From NCBI RefSeq assembly GCF_028830055.1, contig NZ_CP101655.1, positions 434,001 to 498,000 of the forward strand: 64,000 nt of DNA, read 5' to 3'. Position numbers and translations under genes: made by a program. The stretch is from Pseudomonas serboccidentalis (lineage in GTDB: Bacteria; Pseudomonadota; Gammaproteobacteria; Pseudomonadales; Pseudomonadaceae). This document shows, one piece after another, positions 35,838 to 44,735 of the stretch; position 1 is the first letter of the stretch; the number at the start of each line of letters is the position of its first letter. The notes below the pieces were generated by a model. It had not been told where the DNA came from, searched no databases, and worked only from the letters and a program-made list of their open reading frames with translations.

Positions 35838-38426
35838 TCAAGCGGCGGCCTGTTCAGGCTCCGCCGAAGGTTTTGGCAGCGACGACAGGAACGCCATGAT
35901 CAGCGCCGCGACGTATGGCAGCGACTGCACCAGCAGCATCGCCACCCAGAAGCGCATGTCATTGCTCGGAATGCCTTGCACCAGGTAGATCCCCAGCGCC
36001 GCGCCCCACAACAGCAGCATGATGAACAGCTCTTCCCGCGCTTCGGAAATCGCCACCCAGAAGCCGTGGTTGTCGGCGTTTTTCGGCGTGCGGAAGAACG
36101 GAATGCTGCTGGTGAAGAAGCCGTACAGCACCGCTTTGGCGATGGTGTGCGACAACGCCAGGCCAGCGAGCGCCGCGCAGAACGCATCCTTGAGGTTCAC
36201 GCCGACGGCGCGACGGTACAGGAAGATGATCTTGCCGACCTTGAACACGAACAGCGCCAATGGCGGGATTGCGAAGATCAGCAGCGGCGGATCGACCCGT
36301 TGCGGCACGATGATCATCGCCGCCGACCACAACAACGCGCCGACGGTGAAGAAGATGTTCATGCCGTCCGCCACCCACGGCAGCCAGCCCGCGAGGAAGT
36401 GGTAACGCTGGCCACGGGTCAGCTCGGTGTCCTTGCCGCGCAGCAGGCTGCGGGTGTGACGCTTGATGATCTGGATCGCCCCGTAGGCCCAGCGGAAACG
36501 CTGTTTCTTGAAGTCGATGAAGGTATCCGGCATCAGGCCCTTGCCGTAGCTGTCGTGGTAATACGCCGCCGACAGGCCTTTTTCGAAGACGCGCAGACCC
36601 AGCTCGGCGTCCTCGCAGATGCACCAGTCGGCCCAGCCCAGTTCTTCCAGAACCGAACGGCGGGTCATGGTCATGGTGCCGTGCTGGATGATCGCGTCAC
36701 GGTCGTTGCGGGTGACCATGCCGATGTGGAAGAAGCCTTTGTACTCGGCGTAGCAGAGCTTTTTGAAGGTGCTTTCGTTCTGGTCGCGGTAGTCTTGCGG
36801 CGACTGCACCACGGCGATTTTCGGATCGGCGAAGTGCGGCACCATGTGCTTGAGCCAGTTCGGGTGCACGCAGTAGTCGGAGTCGATCACCGCGATCACT
36901 TCGGCGTCCTTGGCGGTGTGCGGAATCAGGTAGTTCAGCGCGCCGCCCTTGAACCCGGCCAGGGGCGATACGTGGAAGAACTTGAAGCGCGGGCCCAAGG
37001 TTTCACAGTAGTCGCGCACCGGCTCCCACACGGCCGGGTCCTTGGTGTTGTTGTCGATGATCAGGACTTCATAGTCCGGGTAATCGAGGGCGGCCAAGGC
37101 GTCGAGGGTCTGTTTGACCATCTCCGGCGGCTCGTTGTAGCAGGGCACGTGGATGGACACTTTCGGTCGATAGCTGGAATCGCCCACCACCGGCAGGAAC
37201 TCACGCCGACGCTTGTGAATCCACACCGCCTCGGCCAGTTCGTGCGCCTCGGTCAGCAACACGATGAACACCCCGAGGGCACCCAGCGCCAGCAGGAAAC
37301 CCACCGTCAGGCTGAACCACGTGCTGTATTGCTGGCTGTAGTCGTAACCGATCCACACCAGCACCGAACCGCAGAGGAACGCGATAAAGGTCAGGAAGGT
37401 ACGGCCGCGCTGACGCAGCGCCGAGCCGTCGATCATCAGCAGGGTCAGCGACAGCAGCGCCAGCACCACCGAACCGATGGCCAGCACGCGCCATTGCGGA
37501 ATCGCCACCACCGGGCCTTCGAAGTTGAATTTCTGCTGACGCGCGGCGTTGAACACGCCCCAGTAAGCGCCCACCGAACCTTCGTCACTGGCCTTCCACG
37601 GCTGGTCGAAGGCTTCGATCACGAAGTAGTTGAAGCCCTGGCGATTGAGTTTGTTGACCAGCGTGCGCAGGTAGATCGCCTGATCCGCCGGCGACGCATC
37701 GGCGCCACCGCGCATGCGACCGTTGCTCGGCCAGCCGACTTCGGACAGCAGCAGCGGTTTTTTCGGGAACATCTTTTTCAGGTCGCGGGCGCGGTCGAAG
37801 ACGAACTGCCCGGCCTTGTCGACCGGAATGAATTCCCAGTACGGCAGCACGTGCGCGGCGATCAGGTCGACGTGTTTGGCCAGTTCCGGGTGTTCTTCCC
37901 AGACGTGCCATTGTTCGGAGGTGGTCACCGGCACTTTCACCGCTGCGCGCACGCGATCAAGCAGCACGCTCAGTTGTTCGGCGGTGATTTCCTTGCGGAA
38001 GATCGCCTCGTTGCCGACCACTACGCGAACTACGCTGCGCGAGGTGTTGGCCAGTTCGATGGCGCGCTGGATTTCCCGCTCGTTGCGTTCCTGGTCGGGG
38101 CTGATCCAGATCCCGAGGGTCACGCGCAGACCGAATTCTTCCGCCAGTTTCGGGATGTCCTGCAGGGAACCGTCGACCGAGTAGATACGGATGTTGTCCG
38201 TCAGCTTGCTCATGATCTCCAGGTCGCGGCGCATTTCATCGTCAGTCGGATATTGATCCTTCTGTGGGAATTGTCCCTGCTGGAATGGCGAATAGGAGAA
38301 ACCGGAGATCTGCTCCGGCCAGTTGGGCGCGGAGACCGGGCGGTTGATCAGCGCCCAGAAACCGGTGAACAGGGCGGCGATTGCCAGAACCACCACCAGG
38401 TTGAGACCAAATTTACGCGATGACAT
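35838..38426 (-). CDS. ndvB: NdvB-like beta-glucan synthase (GH17 + GT2)
   Basis: An 862-residue inner-membrane protein: TM1 (about 8-24); a periplasmic GH17-like domain with VVVGNEAIFR (about 135-144) and LLSEVGWPSNG (about 221-231); two to three TM helices (about 310-385); a cytoplasmic GT2 domain with VSIHVPCYNEPPEM, the DSDYC metal-binding motif, CEDAEL and QRFRW; then a C-terminal membrane bundle. P. aeruginosa NdvB of the same layout makes periplasmic cyclic beta-1,3-glucans linked to biofilm antibiotic tolerance. ATG 38426 gives the canonical MSSRKFGLNL start; the longer frame to 38522 has no start signal. It lies upstream of dapE on the same strand. Confidence 0.88.
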   Translation of the reverse strand: MSSRKFGLNLVVVLAIAALFTGFWALINRPVSAPNWPEQISGFSYSPFQQGQFPQKDQYPTDDEMRRDLEIMSKLTDNIRIYSVDGSLQDIPKLAEEFGLRVTLGIWISPDQERNEREIQRAIELANTSRSVVRVVVGNEAIFRKEITAEQLSVLLDRVRAAVKVPVTTSEQWHVWEEHPELAKHVDLIAAHVLPYWEFIPVDKAGQFVFDRARDLKKMFPKKPLLLSEVGWPSNGRMRGGADASPADQAIYLRTLVNKLNRQGFNYFVIEAFDQPWKASDEGSVGAYWGVFNAARQQKFNFEGPVVAIPQWRVLAIGSVVLALLSLTLLMIDGSALRQRGRTFLTFIAFLCGSVLVWIGYDYSQQYSTWFSLTVGFLLALGALGVFIVLLTEAHELAEAVWIHKRRREFLPVVGDSSYRPKVSIHVPCYNEPPEMVKQTLDALAALDYPDYEVLIIDNNTKDPAVWEPVRDYCETLGPRFKFFHVSPLAGFKGGALNYLIPHTAKDAEVIAVIDSDYCVHPNWLKHMVPHFADPKIAVVQSPQDYRDQNESTFKKLCYAEYKGFFHIGMVTRNDRDAIIQHGTMTMTRRSVLEELGWADWCICEDAELGLRVFEKGLSAAYYHDSYGKGLMPDTFIDFKKQRFRWAYGAIQIIKRHTRSLLRGKDTELTRGQRYHFLAGWLPWVADGMNIFFTVGALLWSAAMIIVPQRVDPPLLIFAIPPLALFVFKVGKIIFLYRRAVGVNLKDAFCAALAGLALSHTIAKAVLYGFFTSSIPFFRTPKNADNHGFWVAISEAREELFIMLLLWGAALGIYLVQGIPSNDMRFWVAMLLVQSLPYVAALIMAFLSSLPKPSAEPEQAAA

Positions 38427-38591
38427 AGCTATTTCGGGTTCCAAAGGCTGTGGAACGAAGGAACGGATCGGCTTACGCCAAAAGGGCGCGAATCCTACAC
38501 CGGCACTCCACTGGTCGTACACCAGACAAGGAAATGCCGGATATTGGGCATCCGACTTTGACTTAAGTTCTTACACTTGTAGCTTGAAGCT

Positions 38592-38620
38592 TAAAACTTG
38601 TCGCTGCGTAGCCCTATAAT
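38592..38620 (+). promoter_or_regulatory. Candidate promoter of tcdA
   Basis: A perfect TATAAT (38615-38620) lies 27-32 bases before the start codon. The -35 is poor (TTAAAA at 38591-38596, 18-bp spacer). Confidence 0.5.
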
Positions 38621-38646
38621 GCGCGCCGGTTTTTGGGGTAATGGTC

Positions 38647-39459
38647 ATGAGTACAGAAGATCCGCGGTTTGCAGGCATCGCCCGTTTGTATGGTATCGAG
38701 GGCCTTGAGCGCCTGCGTGCAGCCCATGTGGCGATTGTCGGCGTCGGTGGCGTCGGTTCCTGGGCGGCGGAAGCCATGGCCCGCTGTGGCGTGGGCGAAA
38801 TTTCGCTGTTCGACCTCGATGATGTCTGTGTCAGCAACGCCAACCGGCAGTTGCACGCGCTGGACAGCACCGTCGGCAAACCCAAGGTCGAAGTGATGGC
38901 CGAGCGCTTACGCGGGATCAACCCGGACTGCACGGTGCATGCCGTGGCCGATTTCGTCACCCGCGAGACCATGGCCGAGTACATCACGCCGAACATCGAC
39001 TGTGTGATCGACTGCATCGACGCGGTCAACGCCAAGGCTGCGCTGATTGCCTGGTGCAAGCGGCGCAAGATCCAGATCATCACCACCGGCGGCGCCGGCG
39101 GGCAGATCGATCCGACGCTGATTCAGGTCTGCGATCTGAACCGTACCTTCAACGATCCACTGGCCTCGAAAGTGCGTTCGACCCTACGTCGCGACTACGG
39201 CTTCTCGCGCACCGTGACCCGTCACTACAGCGTGCCGTGCGTGTTCTCTACCGAACAGCTGCGCTATCCGAAGCCGGACGGCAGCATCTGTTTGCAGAAG
39301 AGTTTTGTCGGCGATGGCGTGAAGCTCGACTGCGCCGGCGGGTTTGGCGCGGTGATGATGGTCACGGCGACGTTCGGCATGGTCGCGGCGACCAAGGCTG
39401 TGGACAAGATTGTGGCGGGAGTTCGGCGGCCGGCGGATCGGGTCAAGCCGCAGGCTTGA
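38647..39459 (+). CDS. tcdA: tRNA threonylcarbamoyladenosine dehydratase
   Basis: This 270-residue E1-like ATP-dependent enzyme cyclises t6A37 of tRNAs to ct6A. The nucleotide-binding GVGGVGSWAAEAMARCG (about 36-52) and FDLDDVCVSNANRQ (about 60-73) are ThiF/MoeB-type motifs. TGGAGGQIDP (about 155-164) lies by the active centre. ATG 38647 is preferred over 38641 because GGGG then lies about 9 bases upstream. The enzyme works with the CsdA-CsdE sulfur-transfer pair, encoded convergently right downstream. Confidence 0.94.
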   Translation: MSTEDPRFAGIARLYGIEGLERLRAAHVAIVGVGGVGSWAAEAMARCGVGEISLFDLDDVCVSNANRQLHALDSTVGKPKVEVMAERLRGINPDCTVHAVADFVTRETMAEYITPNIDCVIDCIDAVNAKAALIAWCKRRKIQIITTGGAGGQIDPTLIQVCDLNRTFNDPLASKVRSTLRRDYGFSRTVTRHYSVPCVFSTEQLRYPKPDGSICLQKSFVGDGVKLDCAGGFGAVMMVTATFGMVAATKAVDKIVAGVRRPADRVKPQA

Positions 39460-39478
39460 TGCAGGTGCTGATGACCTC

Positions 39479-39502
39479 ATCGCGAGCAGGCTCACTCCCA
39501 CA
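39479..39502. repeat. Single family-B REP half
   Basis: ATCGCGAGCAGGCTCACTCC with no partner arm, 20 bases after tcdA. Confidence 0.7.
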
Positions 39503-39518
39503 TTTGCAACGCATTCCC

Positions 39519-39604
39519 CTGTAGGAGCTGCCGAAGGCTGCGATCTTTTGATTTTGCTTCAACAAAGAAAGTCAAAAGATCGCAGCCTTCGGCAGCTCCT
39601 ACAG
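39519..39604. repeat. REP-type palindrome, family A, overlapping the csdE stop
   Basis: CTGTAGGAGCTGCCGAAGGC and its complement. The right arm extends into csdE, and the TAG of GTAGGAG is the csdE stop codon. Confidence 0.92.
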
Positions 39605-40009
39605 GGTGGTGGCCAGTTCGTGCATGCGCTTGAGTACGGCATTGAGGCCATTGCTGCGCGACGGCGACAACTGCCGCGACAGCCCCAACTGATTGAACCA
39701 GTCCGGCAGATCCACCTGTTGCAGTTCATCTGCCGATAAGCCGTTGACCCGCAACAGCAACAACGCCACTAACCCGCGAATCATCCGCGCATCGCTGCTG
39801 GCGCTGAACTGCCAGTGACCCTCGCGCAATTCCCCCACCAGCCACACCTGACTCTCGCAGCCATGCACACGGTTGGCCTCGCACTTGTCCGCATCATCCA
39901 GCGGTGGCAGGCGATCGCCAACCTGCATCAGCAACCGTGCGCGCTGTTCCCAGCCGGCGGCATTCTGGAAGGTTTGCAGCGCTTCGGCGGCGGCCAGCGG
40001 CAAACTCAT
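39599..40009 (-). CDS. csdE: Cysteine desulfuration protein CsdE (SufE family)
   Basis: A 136-residue SufE-fold sulfur acceptor. The receiving cysteine is in VHGCESQVWL (about Cys51). It takes sulfane sulfur from CsdA and passes it on, in E. coli to the TcdA partner system. It overlaps csdA by 4 bases (ATGA), so the two are coupled. Its stop codon lies inside a palindromic repeat, so the last codons (Thr-Thr-Leu) abut that element. Confidence 0.92.
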   Translation of the reverse strand: MSLPLAAAEALQTFQNAAGWEQRARLLMQVGDRLPPLDDADKCEANRVHGCESQVWLVGELREGHWQFSASSDARMIRGLVALLLLRVNGLSADELQQVDLPDWFNQLGLSRQLSPSRSNGLNAVLKRMHELATTL

Positions 40010-41211
40010 CGCAACAACTCCAGGGCCTGATCCAGCGCTTCGAAGAAGCGTTCCAGATCCTCGGAATCGTTATACAGCGCCAGCGACACACGAATCGCCC
40101 CGGCCAGCTCAAGGCTTTTCAGCAACGGCATGGCGCAGTGATGTCCGGCGCGCACGGCGATGCCTTGCTCGGTGAGCAGATGCGCCAGATCGGCGTTATG
40201 CACGCCTTCGACGACAAAACTCGCCAACGCCAGTTGCGGTTTGCCCAGCAGGCGAATGCCGTTGCGGGCGGCGAGGCCTTGCAGCAGATAGTCGTGCAGC
40301 GCGGCTTCGTGAGCGGACACCGCGTCCTGATCGAGCCCGGCCAGATAGTCGAGGGTTGCACCCAATCCGATAACGCTGGCAATCGGCGGCGTGCCCGCCT
40401 CGAAACCCAGCGGGGCAGGACGGAAACGCGCGTCGTGATAATTGGCTTCCAGCACCATTTCGCCGCCGAACTGCCACGGCTTCAGTTGCTCGAGCGCCTT
40501 GTTGCGCCCGAACAGCACGCCGAGGCCATCCGGGCCGTACAGCTTGTGGCTGGAAAACACATAAAAGTCGCAACCCAGCGCCTGCACGTCGTGGCGACCA
40601 TGCACCACACCTTGCGCGCCGTCGACCACGGTCAGCGCGTTCTGCGCCTTGGCCATCGCCAGCAGCGCCGGCAACGGTTGCCAGGCACCGAGCACGTTGG
40701 ACAACTGACTGACTGCCAGCAAGCGAGTGCGCGGGGTGATCAGGCGGGCGGCGGCGCCGAGGTCGATCACGCCGTCGGCGTCCAGCGGCAGGATCACCAG
40801 TTTCAGGTCGCGACGCTGCGCCAGTTGCTGCCACGGCAGCAGGTTGGCGTGATGCTCCAGGGCGCTGATGACAATTTCATCGCCCGGGTGGAAAAGATGC
40901 TCCAGGCCATACGCCAGGAGATTCAGCGCACTGGTGGCGCCGTGGGTGAAGATGATCTGCCCGCTATCACCGGCATTGAGCCACTGGGCAACCTTGAGCC
41001 GGCTGTCTTCGAACGCCTGTGTCGCATGAGCGCCGGGCAGATGCTGCGCACGATGCACATTGGCCGCGCCGTTGGCGTAGTAATGCGTCAGTGCGTCGAG
41101 CAGGGCCTGAGGTTTTTGCGTGGTGGCGGCGTTGTCCAGATAGGTCTGGTCTTGCCGTTGCAGGGCGGCGATGGCCGGAAAATCGGCGCGCCAGGGAGAG
41201 GGAATCATCAT
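40006..41211 (-). CDS. csdA: Cysteine desulfurase CsdA
   Basis: This 401-residue PLP enzyme releases sulfur from cysteine. The PLP lysine is in FSSHKLYGPDG (about 224-234) and the catalytic cysteine in RAGHHCAMPLL (about 356-366), characteristic of group II (CsdA/SufS) enzymes. N-terminal YLDNAATTQKP and SALEHHAN are also seen. Start candidates are ATG 41211 and 41208, the latter equally possible; the frame to 41337 passes through a palindrome and is not coding. It is translationally coupled to csdE and convergent with tcdA. Confidence 0.93.
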   Translation of the reverse strand: MMIPSPWRADFPAIAALQRQDQTYLDNAATTQKPQALLDALTHYYANGAANVHRAQHLPGAHATQAFEDSRLKVAQWLNAGDSGQIIFTHGATSALNLLAYGLEHLFHPGDEIVISALEHHANLLPWQQLAQRRDLKLVILPLDADGVIDLGAAARLITPRTRLLAVSQLSNVLGAWQPLPALLAMAKAQNALTVVDGAQGVVHGRHDVQALGCDFYVFSSHKLYGPDGLGVLFGRNKALEQLKPWQFGGEMVLEANYHDARFRPAPLGFEAGTPPIASVIGLGATLDYLAGLDQDAVSAHEAALHDYLLQGLAARNGIRLLGKPQLALASFVVEGVHNADLAHLLTEQGIAVRAGHHCAMPLLKSLELAGAIRVSLALYNDSEDLERFFEALDQALELLR

Positions 41212-41251
41212 CTGTTCAGCCCTGTGAACTTGGGCGGGTGTACGCCAGACT

Positions 41252-41323
41252 TGTAGGAGTGAGCCTGCTCGCGATGGCGTTCTTGAATACGCCAAAAGCT
41301 TCGCGAGCAAGCTCGCTCCCACA
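41252..41323. repeat. REP-type palindrome, family B, mixed arms
   Basis: TGTAGGAGTGAGCCTGCTCG opposite the variant GCGAGCAAGCTCGCTCCCAC. It lies between csdA and dapD, both on the minus strand. Confidence 0.82.
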
Positions 41324-41337
41324 GGTGCTAACAGCAC

Positions 41338-42372
41338 TTAGTTGTGAGCGTGCAGCGCTTCGTTCAGTTCGATCGCCGATTTGTGGGTTTTGCACTCCAC
41401 GGCACCGGTTTCCGAATTGCGACGGAACAGCAGGTCAGTCTGACCGGCCAGTTCACGCGCCTTCACAACCTTGACCAGATTGTTGTGCTCGTCCAGCAGC
41501 GCCACCTTGGTGCCGGCGGTCACGTACAGGCCCGACTCGACGGTGTTGCGGTCGCCCAACGGAATACCGATACCAGCGTTGGCGCCGATCAGGCAGCCTT
41601 CGCCGACCTTGATCACGATGTTGCCGCCACCCGACAGGGTGCCCATGGTCGAGCAGCCGCCACCCAGATCCGAACCCTTGCCGACGAACACGCCAGCGGA
41701 AACGCGGCCTTCGATCATGCCCGGGCCTTCGGTGCCGGCGTTGAAGTTGATGAAGCCTTCGTGCATCACGGTGGTGCCTTCGCCCACGTACGCACCCAGA
41801 CGCAGACGTGCCGCGTCAGCGATACGCACGCCGGCCGGTACCACGTAGTCGGTCATTTTCGGGAACTTGTCCACCGAGAACACTTCCAGCAGCTCGCCGC
41901 GCAGACGGGCTTCGAGTTGCAGTTCGGCCAGTTCGCTCAGGTCGATCGCGCCCTGGCTGGTCCAGGCGACGTTCGGCAGCAGCGGGAAGATCCCGGCCAG
42001 GCTCACGCCGTGCGGCTTGACCAGACGATGGGACAGCAGGTGCAGCTTCAGATACGCCTCAGGCGTCGAGGTCAGCTGTGCGTCTTCGGCCAGCAGGGTG
42101 GCGACCAGCGGCTTGTGGCTCTCGGCCAGACGGGTCAGCAGCTTGCCTTGAACGGCATCGATGCCTTTGACCGCTTCAGCCAGTTGCGCAGCCTGCGCAG
42201 TGGTGAAAGTGATGGCCTGGTTGCCTTCGGTGTAACCGAGGATCGGCGCAACGGCGGCGACCAGTTCGGCCGACGGGTTGAGCAGTGGCTGGGCGTAGAA
42301 CACTTCCAGCCAGGCGCCTTGACGGTTTTGCGTGCCGACACCAAAGGCGATGCTGAACAGGGAATTGGACAT
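41338..42372 (-). CDS. dapD: Tetrahydrodipicolinate N-succinyltransferase
   Basis: This 344-residue enzyme uses succinyl-CoA to succinylate tetrahydrodipicolinate in the lysine/DAP pathway. The C-terminal half is a left-handed beta-helix of hexapeptide repeats (VGEGTTVMHEGFINFNAGTE, VGKGSDLGGGCSTMGTLSGG). The sequence is of the long pseudomonad type. It lies 34 bases after the ArsC-like gene on the same strand, possibly in one transcript. Confidence 0.96.
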   Translation of the reverse strand: MSNSLFSIAFGVGTQNRQGAWLEVFYAQPLLNPSAELVAAVAPILGYTEGNQAITFTTAQAAQLAEAVKGIDAVQGKLLTRLAESHKPLVATLLAEDAQLTSTPEAYLKLHLLSHRLVKPHGVSLAGIFPLLPNVAWTSQGAIDLSELAELQLEARLRGELLEVFSVDKFPKMTDYVVPAGVRIADAARLRLGAYVGEGTTVMHEGFINFNAGTEGPGMIEGRVSAGVFVGKGSDLGGGCSTMGTLSGGGNIVIKVGEGCLIGANAGIGIPLGDRNTVESGLYVTAGTKVALLDEHNNLVKVVKARELAGQTDLLFRRNSETGAVECKTHKSAIELNEALHAHN

Positions 42373-42405
42373 GTGAATACCTCTAGCAATAAGTGACGGG
42401 CTGCT

Positions 42406-42768
42406 TTACTTGAGTGCGGCCGCGTAGATGTCTGGCTTGAAGCCAATCAGGGTTCGGTCACCGAGATCGAGCACCGGGCGCTTGATCATCGAGGGTTGAG
42501 CGAGCATCAGTTCGATGGCTTTCGACTGGTCGAGATCGGCTTTACGTTCGTCGTCGAGTTTGCGAAAGGTTGTGCCTGCACGGTTCAACACCGTTTGCCA
42601 GCCGTGCTCGTCACACCATTGGGTCAGGTGTTCACGGTCGATACCGGCGGTTTTGTAGTCATGAAAGTCGTAGCTGACAGCGTGTTCATCGAGCCAGGTG
42701 CGCGCCTTCTTCATGGTGTCGCAGGCTTTGATGCCGAAAAGGTGCAACGTTTTACTTGAAACGGTCAA
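42406..42768 (-). CDS. ArsC/Spx-family reductase (YffB-like)
   Basis: A 120-residue thioredoxin-fold protein. The N-terminal FGIKACDTMKKARTWLDEH (about 11-29) holds a single cysteine where ArsC has its catalytic one. RTLIGFKPDIYAAAL closes the chain. YffB-type members bind glutathione and may be thiol reductases rather than arsenate reductases; no arsenic genes are nearby. It precedes dapD on the same strand. Confidence 0.87.
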   Translation of the reverse strand: MTVSSKTLHLFGIKACDTMKKARTWLDEHAVSYDFHDYKTAGIDREHLTQWCDEHGWQTVLNRAGTTFRKLDDERKADLDQSKAIELMLAQPSMIKRPVLDLGDRTLIGFKPDIYAAALK

Positions 42769-42866
42769 GGAATCGCCCCCTTTACAGGTGCTGGAAAAAA
42801 ATGGTGTCGGATTATGCCATGACCAAAGCGTTTCGGGCGCCCGGCTTCATTACCCTGCACAAATCC

Positions 42867-42955
42867 CTGTAGGAGCTGTCGAGTGAAACGAGGCTGCGAT
42901 CTTTTGATTCTGTTTTTAAACATCAAAAGATCGCAGCGTGCCGCAGCTCCTACAC
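42867..42955. repeat. REP-type palindrome, family A, diverged
   Basis: The left arm CTGTAGGAGCTGTCGAGTGA has an extra insert (GTGAAACGA). The right arm is GATCGCAGCGTGCCGCAGCT. It lies in the 288-bp divergent spacer before the antiporter gene. Confidence 0.78.
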
Positions 42956-43056
42956 GGGGATCAGTGTCGGCGTGCGACATAGGTGCAAACCCCAGACGCA
43001 TGCTAAGCGGCTAATATGGCAGTTCAACGCTGTCGATTGTCTGAGATTTACGCTTT

Positions 43057-44688
43057 ATGCAAACCGCTTATACCGTCCTGATCCTGCTGATGCTGGTCAG
43101 TGTCTCGCGGCTGGTCGGACGGGTCATCCCGTTGCCGCTGCCCCTTGTGCAAATCGCTGCCGGTGCCCTGTTGGCCTGGCCGACACTGGGCCTGCATGTG
43201 GCACTGGACCCCGAACTGTTCCTGTTTCTGTTCCTGCCGCCGCTGCTGTTTTCCGACGGTTGGCGCATGCCCAAGCGCGAGTTCTGGCAACTGCGCGGCC
43301 CGATCCTGACGCTGGCCGTCGGTCTGGTGCTGTTCACCGTGGTCGGCGCCGGTTATTTCATTCACTGGCTGTTGCCCAGCATTCCGCTGGCGGTGGCCTT
43401 CGCCCTCGCGGCAGTGCTCTCGCCGACTGACGCCGTGGCGGTGTCGGCCATTTCCCAGAACCGTTTGCCGACACCGCTGATGCACATACTGCAGGGCGAA
43501 GCGCTGATGAACGATGCGTCGGGTCTGGTGACGTTCAAGTTCGCCTTGGTGGCGGCGGTGACCGGGGTGTTCTCGCTGGCCAATGCCAGCCTGACGTTCG
43601 TGCTGGTGGCGGTCGGCGGGTTGGCGGTCGGCGTGGCGCTGAGCTGGCTGGTCGGGCGCTTGCGTGCGTGGATGATCGCTCGCGGCTGGGACGATCCGGC
43701 CACTCATGTGGTGTTTATGTTGCTGCTGCCGTTCGCCGCCTACGTGCTGGCCGAACGACTGGGCGCCTCGGGCATTCTTTCGGCGGTGGCGGCGGGGATG
43801 ATGCAGAGCTGGCTCGATCTGTTGCCACGGCAGACCAGCACCCGCCTGCTCAATCGCAGCGTCTGGTCACTGCTGGAGTTTGCCTTCAACGGTCTGATCT
43901 TCCTGCTGCTCGGCCTGCAACTGCCGGACATCATCAAAGCCGTGGTCAGCCACGAACCGACGCTGTGGCCGACGTTGCTGTACCGCGGCCTCGACGTGGT
44001 GGCGATTTTCCTCGCGCTGGTGCTGTTGCGCTTTATTTGGGTGCAGAGTATCTGGCGTCTGTCGGTGCTGCTGCGGCGTTTGCGTGGCAAGGGTGACCTG
44101 ACGCAAGTGCCCACGGCGCGTTCCTGCTGGTTGCTGACCGTCGGTGGTGTGCGCGGGGCAGTGACGCTGGCGGGTGTGATGTCGGTGCCGATGTTGATGG
44201 GCAGCGAGGCGTTCCCCGAGCGTGACCTGCTGATCTTCATCGCCGCCGGGGTGATTCTGTTGTCGCTGATTTGCGCCTGCATCGCCTTGCCGTTGCTGCT
44301 GCGCGGCATCGAAAAAAGCCCGGACGACAAGCGTCGCCAGGAAGTACGCGATGCCTGGCGCAAGACTGCCGAGGCGGCGATTCATGCACTGGAAACCGAA
44401 GAAGTCGGCCCGCAGGATGCTGCGCAGGCCGCGCTCTCGGCGGAACTCAAGGCGCGGATCATGTCCGAGTATCGCCATCAGCTCGAAGTGTTCAACGACT
44501 CGGCCGAAGCCCAGGCGCTGGCGTTTCAGATGGATCTTCTGGAGCGCCGTCTGCGTTTGAAGGCGCTGCGTGCGCAGCGTCTGGAGCTGTATAGCCTCAG
44601 TCGTCAGCACCAGATCGGTGATGACGTGTTGCGTGAGGTGTTGGGTGAGCTGGATTTGAGTGAGGCGAATCTGGGGCAGGTCAAATAG
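43057..44688 (+). CDS. CPA1-family Na+/H+ antiporter
   Basis: A 543-residue inner-membrane cation/proton exchanger. About twelve TM helices fill residues 1-420. The acidic ion site is visible as ALAAVLSPTDAVAVSAI (about 117-133) with a later LMNDASGLV (about 150-158), and GGVRGAVTLAGVMS (about 364-377) matches a conserved late helix. The last 120 residues form a helical cytoplasmic tail rich in Ala/Glu/Arg that probably regulates transport. It is a single gene, ending at a 15-bp perfect hairpin. Confidence 0.9.
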   Translation: MQTAYTVLILLMLVSVSRLVGRVIPLPLPLVQIAAGALLAWPTLGLHVALDPELFLFLFLPPLLFSDGWRMPKREFWQLRGPILTLAVGLVLFTVVGAGYFIHWLLPSIPLAVAFALAAVLSPTDAVAVSAISQNRLPTPLMHILQGEALMNDASGLVTFKFALVAAVTGVFSLANASLTFVLVAVGGLAVGVALSWLVGRLRAWMIARGWDDPATHVVFMLLLPFAAYVLAERLGASGILSAVAAGMMQSWLDLLPRQTSTRLLNRSVWSLLEFAFNGLIFLLLGLQLPDIIKAVVSHEPTLWPTLLYRGLDVVAIFLALVLLRFIWVQSIWRLSVLLRRLRGKGDLTQVPTARSCWLLTVGGVRGAVTLAGVMSVPMLMGSEAFPERDLLIFIAAGVILLSLICACIALPLLLRGIEKSPDDKRRQEVRDAWRKTAEAAIHALETEEVGPQDAAQAALSAELKARIMSEYRHQLEVFNDSAEAQALAFQMDLLERRLRLKALRAQRLELYSLSRQHQIGDDVLREVLGELDLSEANLGQVK

Positions 44689-44695
44689 CCTGCAG

Positions 44696-44730
44696 GATTG
44701 CCCGCGCCAGAGCGTCTGGCGCGGGCAATC
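44696..44730. terminator. Long perfect hairpin between antiporter gene and dapC
   Basis: GATTGCCCGCGCCAG / CTGGCGCGGGCAATC, 15-bp stem, loop AGCGT, between two convergent genes. There is no clear T-run, so it may act as an mRNA end-protector as much as a terminator. Confidence 0.7.
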
Positions 44731-44735
44731 GATGA

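Noticed and set aside
35976..38423. 815-residue plus-strand frame opposite ndvB
   Set aside because: It is the complement shadow of a well-supported NdvB gene; its product is rich in His/Arg/Gln with no domain. The same holds for the long frames opposite glnD, prfB, lysS and bamA.
41212..41337. N-terminal extension of CsdA
   Set aside because: It encodes palindrome sequence (repeated Ala-Ser-Leu-Leu pattern), not protein conserved in the family.
44696..44730. Attachment or recombination site
   Set aside because: The perfect 15-bp hairpin lies between convergent genes and has no partner copy or integrase; a transcription end role is simpler.
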